Source of the DNA: Pontibacter sp. E15-1
GTDB taxonomy: Bacteria; Bacteroidota; Bacteroidia; Cytophagales; Hymenobacteraceae
Length of the DNA stretch: 64,000 bases
Direction: 5' to 3'
NCBI RefSeq assembly: GCF_022601975.1
Contig: NZ_JAKVIR010000026.1
Coordinates: 22,482 to 86,481, forward strand
Shown here: piece after piece, positions 59,845 through 64,000 of the stretch
Layout: every line of letters begins with the position of its first letter
How positions within the stretch are numbered: the stretch's first letter is position 1
Position numbers and translations under genes: made by a program
Notes under the pieces: generated by a model
Told to the model about the DNA's origin: nothing
Seen by the model: only the letters and a program-made list of their open reading frames with translations
The model's database searches: none

Positions 59845-60552
59845 ATGAAAAAGAAACTGGTGGTTTTGACGGGGGCTGGCATCAGCGCAGAGAGCGGTAT
59901 CGCCACGTTCCGGGATGCGGACGGGCTTTGGGAAGGGTATGACGTGATGGAGGTGGCCTCGCCGCAAGGCTGGCGCAAAAACCCAGACCTGGTGCTCGAC
60001 TTTTATAACCAGCGCCGGAAAAACGCGCACAGCGCGCAGCCCAATACCGGGCACCTGGCCCTCGCCGACCTGGAGCGGGAGTTTGACGTGCGCATTATCA
60101 CCCAGAACGTGGACGACCTGCACGAGCGCGCCGGAAGCAGCCACGTGCTGCACCTGCACGGCAAGCTGTTTGAGAGTCGCAGCACCCTCGACCCGTCGCT
60201 GGTATACCCCCTGGAGGGATGGGAACTGAAGAAAGGCGACAAATGCGCACGCGGCTCGCAGCTACGCCCCAACATTGTGTGGTTCGGGGAGCCTGTGGTG
60301 CTGATGGAGCAGGCCATGGAAGAGACCATGCAGGCCGACCTGTTCCTGGTGGTGGGCACCTCGCTGGTGGTATACCCCGCCGCGGGCCTCGTGGATTTTG
60401 TGCCGGACAGTGTGCCTGTTTTTGTGGTAGACCCGAATTTGCCCGACATGCGCCTGCACCCCAACCTGCACCCCAACCTGCACCGCTACGAAGAGAAAGC
60501 CAGCACCGGTATGCAGAAAGTGGCCCGCCTGCTGCGCGAAAAACACCTGTAA
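59845..60552 (+). CDS. Sir2 family NAD-dependent protein deacylase (sirtuin, class III-like)
   Basis: 235 residues. NAD-binding LTGAGISAESGIATFRD, catalytic QNVDDLHERAG with His in LHLHGKLF, and LRPNIVWFGEPV. The FYNQRR segment has the Tyr-x-x-Arg pair that in SIRT5 and CobB binds succinyl or malonyl groups. Only one Cys (in KGDKCARGSQL) lies where most sirtuins have four zinc-binding Cys, so the zinc ribbon is lost, as in some Bacteroidota relatives. A 15-bp duplication near the C-terminus repeats His-Pro-Asn-Leu. The gene begins 26 bp after mobile element copy B and is flanked downstream by inverted copy C. Confidence 0.93.
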   Translation: MKKKLVVLTGAGISAESGIATFRDADGLWEGYDVMEVASPQGWRKNPDLVLDFYNQRRKNAHSAQPNTGHLALADLEREFDVRIITQNVDDLHERAGSSHVLHLHGKLFESRSTLDPSLVYPLEGWELKKGDKCARGSQLRPNIVWFGEPVVLMEQAMEETMQADLFLVVGTSLVVYPAAGLVDFVPDSVPVFVVDPNLPDMRLHPNLHPNLHRYEEKASTGMQKVARLLREKHL

Positions 60553-60836
60553 AACCGCCTGCATCTCTGAAGCTTCACCCTCTTATACCGCAGGGTCGTT
60601 TCTTTCTAGCTAAACCACAAGCCAGTCTACCTGACATTCTATAACTATCGTTCTGTAACGAAACCTGATTGAGTAGTCCCCTCTTCTACCAAAGTCCTTT
60701 CAGGATGACATAAAAAAAGCGAAAGAAACGCCACAGCTCTCTCTACCTGCAGCTACATTATCACAGGGTTATACCTGCTTTTATACCCATATCACTTCCA
60801 AAGCTATACCCCTAAGACGTCCGTCAACTTAAAAAC

Positions 60837-61131
60837 AACGTGAACTCAAGAATTACTATAGTTTAAATAACTCCAAAATGAAGCTTCAAGCCATTGCGGA
60901 TATTCTACTGTCAGAACAAGGCAAAATGATTCCCAGTTTTTCCGAGAGGCGCCGGGGGTAGGGGCCCTCTATTTGTAGATTTCCGGTGCCACGTCAGTGG
61001 CAGCCGTTAGGCAGGAAATGTACACAGCGCCGAGCGGGAAAACGCGCCCCAGCGGGCGTGGAGCGCAAAGTAGGCTATGAAACAAGGAGTTTCGAGTTTA
61101 AAACAGACGCTTGATTTATCGAGTTTACGTT
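60837..61131 (-). mobile_element. MITE-like element, copy C (295 bp, inverted, 5-bp target duplication)
   Basis: The plus strand begins AACGTGAACTCA and ends GAGTTTACGTT, giving intact imperfect terminal inverted repeats. Direct repeats AAAAC flank it at 60832-60836 and 61132-61136, a plausible 5-bp target-site duplication. It carries an intact 27-codon ORF on the plus strand (60878-60961). Near-identical to copy B and closely similar to copy A. Confidence 0.88.
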
Positions 61132-61282
61132 AAAACACCTTATTAACATACCCTCCCTGCTTTTGAAAAATATTACGCCATCCATAAAAATAAATGCCTA
61201 AAACATAATTTAGGTCAATCTAAATTTATAATTTGCCGTTGTTAAATAAATAATAAATACGGTATAAATTCATAATTTAGAT

Positions 61283-63556
61283 ATGGTACCTAAAATTTTA
61301 CTTCTTTTTTGTTTCCTCAGCACTTCCGCTTTTGCCCAAACAGGCAGTATCAGCGGCAGAGTAACAGCCGGCACAGAAACCGTGACGTATGCCACCGTAA
61401 TGCTTAAAGACACCCCCTGGGGCACGCCCACCAATGAGCAGGGCAGGTATAAACTGGATAAAATTCCGGCAGGCAGGTATGAGTTGCTGGTTTCGGCCAT
61501 TGGCTTTAAGCAGGTGCTACGCACCGTGCAAGTAGCAGCTGGCACCGACACAAACCTGGACATCAGCATTTCGGCCTCCAACTCTACCCTGAACGAGGTG
61601 GTGGTGACCGGCACGCGTACCGAGCGCCGCCGACTGGAAAGCCCGGTGGCCGTGAACGTGCTTGACAGCAGGATTTTCAGCCTTACGCAGTCCAACACGC
61701 TCTCGGAGGGACTCTGCTTTCAGCCGGGCCTGCGCATGGAAACCGACTGCCAGACCTGCAACTACACGCAGTTGCGCATGAACGGCCTTGGAGGCTCTTA
61801 CTCCCAGATCCTTATTAACAGCCGCCCGGTGTTTACCTCCCTGATGAGTTTGTATGGCCTGGAGCAGATACCGGCCAACATGGTGGATCGTGTGGAGGTT
61901 GTGCGCGGCGGCGGATCAGTGCTTTACGGCTCCAGCGCCATTGCGGGTACTGTGAACATCATCACCAAAGAGCCGCAGGAAAGCACCTATACCCTCTCCT
62001 CCACGTCGTCCGTAATTGACGGCAAGGCCTGGGACCACTTTCTGAATGCCAACGTGAACACCGTGAACGAGGCGGGCAACGCAGGGCTTTCCTTCTTCGC
62101 CTCGCACCGCGACAAAGAGGCCTACGACGCCAACGGTGACGGCTTTTCGGAGCTGGCAGAGCTTAAAAACAACTCCTTCGGCTTCAACTCCTTTTTCAAA
62201 CCAACCAAGCAAGACAAGATCGATGTGAACGCCTGGAGCATTCAGGAGGAGCGCCACGGCGGCAACAAGCTCGACAAACCCGCTGACCAGTCGGATCAGG
62301 CCGAGTACCGCCTGCAAAACAACCTGGTGGCAGGCGCTAACTGGGACCACCGCTCCCTGGATGGAAAATCCTCCTACAGCGTGTATGGCTCCGCGCAGAA
62401 CACGAAACGCACCCACTATACCGGCATCGACCAGGCAGACGGTTGGGGCGAGACGAAGAACCATACCCTGCAGGGCGGCTTCCAGTATAACTACTCCTTC
62501 CACGACTTTCTGGGGGGCAGCAACACCTTTACGGCAGGCGCCGAGCACCAGTATGATTATACTTTTGATGAAATTGAGGCCTACAACTACCTGATCGACC
62601 AGAAAACAAACCTGACGGGCATTTTCCTGCAAAGCGACTGGGATGTGAGTTCGGCCATCACGATCCTGTCGGGGGTGCGGGCCAACAAGCACAACAACGT
62701 GGATGGCCTGACGCTGACGCCACGCCTGAGCGCGGTATACAAGTTGGGCAATACCACGCAGTTCCGCGCCTCGTATGCCCGTGGCTTTAAAGCGCCCCAG
62801 GCCTTCGAGACCGATTTGCACATTGCCTTTGCGGGCGGCGGCATCTCCCTGATTCAGGTGGACCCAAACCTGCGCGAGGAAACCTCCAACAGCTTTAACG
62901 CCTCCATGGATTTTAACAAGGCCAGCGAGGAGATGATCTATGGCTTCACGCTGGATGGTTTTTATACCCGCCTCAACAGTGCTTTTGTGCTGGAGGAGAT
63001 CGGCACCGACGACAACGGAAACCAACGCCTGCTGCGCAAAAACGGCAGCAACTCCACCGTGAAGGGCGTGACACTGGAAGGCCGCTTCAACTACAGCCAG
63101 AAGTTTCAGTTGGAGACGGGCCTTACGCTGCAGGAGTCGCTCTATGATGAGCCGGTAGCATGGTCTGCGGAAATTGCGGGCACCCGGCAGTACCTGCGCA
63201 CGCCTAACACCTATGGCTACTACGTGCTCACGCTGCTGCCGCAAAGCCGCTTTAACGCCTCTTTCTCGGGCGTGCTGACCGGCCCGATGCAAGTGCCGCA
63301 TTTTGGCGGGGCTCCCGGCGTAACCGAGGATCAGCTTTTTACCTCACCTACCTTTATGGAGAACAACCTGAAGCTGGCTTACCGCTTCACTATCAAGAGC
63401 ATCGGCAAAGACCTGCAGCTGAGCACCGGCGTGCAAAACATCCTCAACGCCTATCAAAGCGACTTCGACACCGGCCGCTACCGCGACAGCAACTACGTGT
63501 ATGGCCCGGCAAGACCGCGCACGTTCTTCTTCGGCCTGAAATTCGGGTTGATGTAA
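61283..63556 (+). CDS. TonB-dependent outer-membrane receptor
   Basis: 757 residues. Signal peptide ending AFAQ, a carboxypeptidase-regulatory-like domain (about 20-100; GSISGRVTAGTETVTYATV), TonB-box region LNEVVVTGTRTERRR, plug domain with the RVEVVRGGGSVLYGSSAIAGTVNIITK signature, and a 22-strand-type barrel ending in aromatic TFFFGLKFGL. The plug contains DCQTCNYTQLRMNGLG, a Cys pair shared by a group of Bacteroidota receptors resembling heme/cobalamin types. It is not followed by a SusD gene. Substrate unknown; no Fur-box-like dyad recognised upstream. Confidence 0.93.
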   Translation: MVPKILLLFCFLSTSAFAQTGSISGRVTAGTETVTYATVMLKDTPWGTPTNEQGRYKLDKIPAGRYELLVSAIGFKQVLRTVQVAAGTDTNLDISISASNSTLNEVVVTGTRTERRRLESPVAVNVLDSRIFSLTQSNTLSEGLCFQPGLRMETDCQTCNYTQLRMNGLGGSYSQILINSRPVFTSLMSLYGLEQIPANMVDRVEVVRGGGSVLYGSSAIAGTVNIITKEPQESTYTLSSTSSVIDGKAWDHFLNANVNTVNEAGNAGLSFFASHRDKEAYDANGDGFSELAELKNNSFGFNSFFKPTKQDKIDVNAWSIQEERHGGNKLDKPADQSDQAEYRLQNNLVAGANWDHRSLDGKSSYSVYGSAQNTKRTHYTGIDQADGWGETKNHTLQGGFQYNYSFHDFLGGSNTFTAGAEHQYDYTFDEIEAYNYLIDQKTNLTGIFLQSDWDVSSAITILSGVRANKHNNVDGLTLTPRLSAVYKLGNTTQFRASYARGFKAPQAFETDLHIAFAGGGISLIQVDPNLREETSNSFNASMDFNKASEEMIYGFTLDGFYTRLNSAFVLEEIGTDDNGNQRLLRKNGSNSTVKGVTLEGRFNYSQKFQLETGLTLQESLYDEPVAWSAEIAGTRQYLRTPNTYGYYVLTLLPQSRFNASFSGVLTGPMQVPHFGGAPGVTEDQLFTSPTFMENNLKLAYRFTIKSIGKDLQLSTGVQNILNAYQSDFDTGRYRDSNYVYGPARPRTFFFGLKFGLM

Positions 63557-63637
63557 GACACCACTTAGCAGGAGATAATCCTGGCTTCTTTACAGTTGTA
63601 AGGCTCCAATTATATCGCGCGCATTGCGCAGCGCTTT

Positions 63638-63671
63638 AGCAAAAGAACCGGGTGATACCGGTTCTTTTGCT
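63638..63671 (+). terminator. Terminator hairpin downstream of TonB receptor
   Basis: AGCAAAAGAACCGG (63638-63651) pairs perfectly with CCGGTTCTTTTGCT (63658-63671), followed by TTTGTTGG. Confidence 0.8.
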
Positions 63672-64000
63672 TTTGTTGGTTTTGTTAAGTATATAGTGGG
63701 ACAGATATAATCTCCTGCCAAAGTCGCCTGTCTTAAATGGAGAGATATAATAAAAATGCACGGGGTCTTAAAAACGATAGCTAATTCGCACATAGTGCTC
63801 ATAACCGTATGTGCACGATTTTGAAATAGCTATGGTTAATTGAAAAATAAATATCAGTCGTAGTTAAACCCTATGAATTTCACTCACTTTCTCAGTTTGC
63901 TCTTTGTTCCAATAGGAGTACTGTATGATACCTCGATTGAGTTAGACCACGAAGCGCACTTTGTTAGTTGAATTAAGCTGCCATCTGATACAGGTTAGCT
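63672..64000. other. Right-edge intergenic region
   Basis: About 330 bp, fairly AT-rich. A 32-codon frame at 63873-63971 (beginning MNFTHFLSLLF) is too short to judge. I see no tRNA, repeat copy or complete gene. Confidence 0.4.

Noticed and set aside
59523..61131. Composite transposon with its own target duplication around sir2
   Set aside because: The outermost flanks of copies B and C do not match; only copy C has a clear duplication, so movement of the whole unit is not shown.
1..64000. tRNA or rRNA genes
   Set aside because: I saw no cloverleaf-like segments with T-loop GTTCRANNC and CCA-end contexts, and no rRNA-like conserved blocks, although a weak tRNA could escape reading by eye.

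Overview
This window is a chromosomal segment from a Bacteroidota bacterium, most likely Cytophagales/Hymenobacteraceae (Pontibacter-like). The grounds are a SusC/SusD pair, several type IX secretion (T9SS) proteins including a type-B sorting domain, DUF4290, Bacteroidota-style lipoproteins and a TAnnTTTG-type promoter. This placement is inferred from gene content only; no 16S gene is present. Most of the window is GC-rich and dense with genes. The block at about 46.1-48.5 kb and the intergenic stretches near 24.8, 51.5 and 52.4 kb are visibly AT-rich.

Layout. 0-4 kb: a partial oxidoreductase, a T9SS plug protein, a small terminal-inverted-repeat element (copy A), OsmC and CsaA. 4-9 kb: housekeeping (DUF4290-murA, an RlmL-like methyltransferase, murB). 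9-11 kb: small lipoproteins, one with a collagen-like segment. 11.3-18.3 kb: a nutrient-uptake operon (SusC, SusD, zinc metallohydrolase lipoprotein, DUF4302 lipoprotein). 18.4-29.5 kb: mutS2, pirin, a LexA-like XRE/S24 repressor, a subtilase, recQ and a Cys-rich copper-binding protein. 30-32.4 kb: polyamine genes (speB and a speD-speE fusion). 33-42.7 kb: a chemosensory operon read leftward (parA, a soluble poly-HAMP receptor, cheW, cheY, cheB, cheA, cheC). 43.5-46 kb: topA. 46.1-48.5 kb: four AT-rich same-strand genes separated by attC-like sites, resembling an integrase-less integron cassette array. 48.6-51.2 kb: an HxlR regulator beside a truncated nitroreductase, then umuDC. 52.8-59.3 kb: a three-gene surface operon (giant adhesin, SprF partner, OmpA-like protein). 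59.5-61.1 kb: a sirtuin gene between two inverted copies of the small mobile element. 61.3-63.6 kb: a TonB-dependent receptor.

The most striking item is the 1432-residue adhesin at 52835-57133. Directly after its signal peptide it carries a domain about 79% identical to eukaryotic ubiquitin, with all seven ubiquitin lysines present but without the Gly-Gly tail. A six-repeat NHL propeller, SprB-like and Ig-like modules and a T9SS type-B C-terminal domain follow. The predicted signal-peptidase cut falls exactly before ubiquitin Met1. I know of no description of this architecture; the nearest precedent I recall is the exported ubiquitin of Bacteroides fragilis.

Other findings with good sequence support are: a family of about 300-bp MITE-like elements with terminal inverted repeats, one clear 5-bp target duplication and a conserved 27-codon ORF; a 17-bp dyad shared by the XRE/S24 repressor gene and umuDC; the attC-like array; and ParA encoded as the first gene of a cytoplasmic chemosensory operon.
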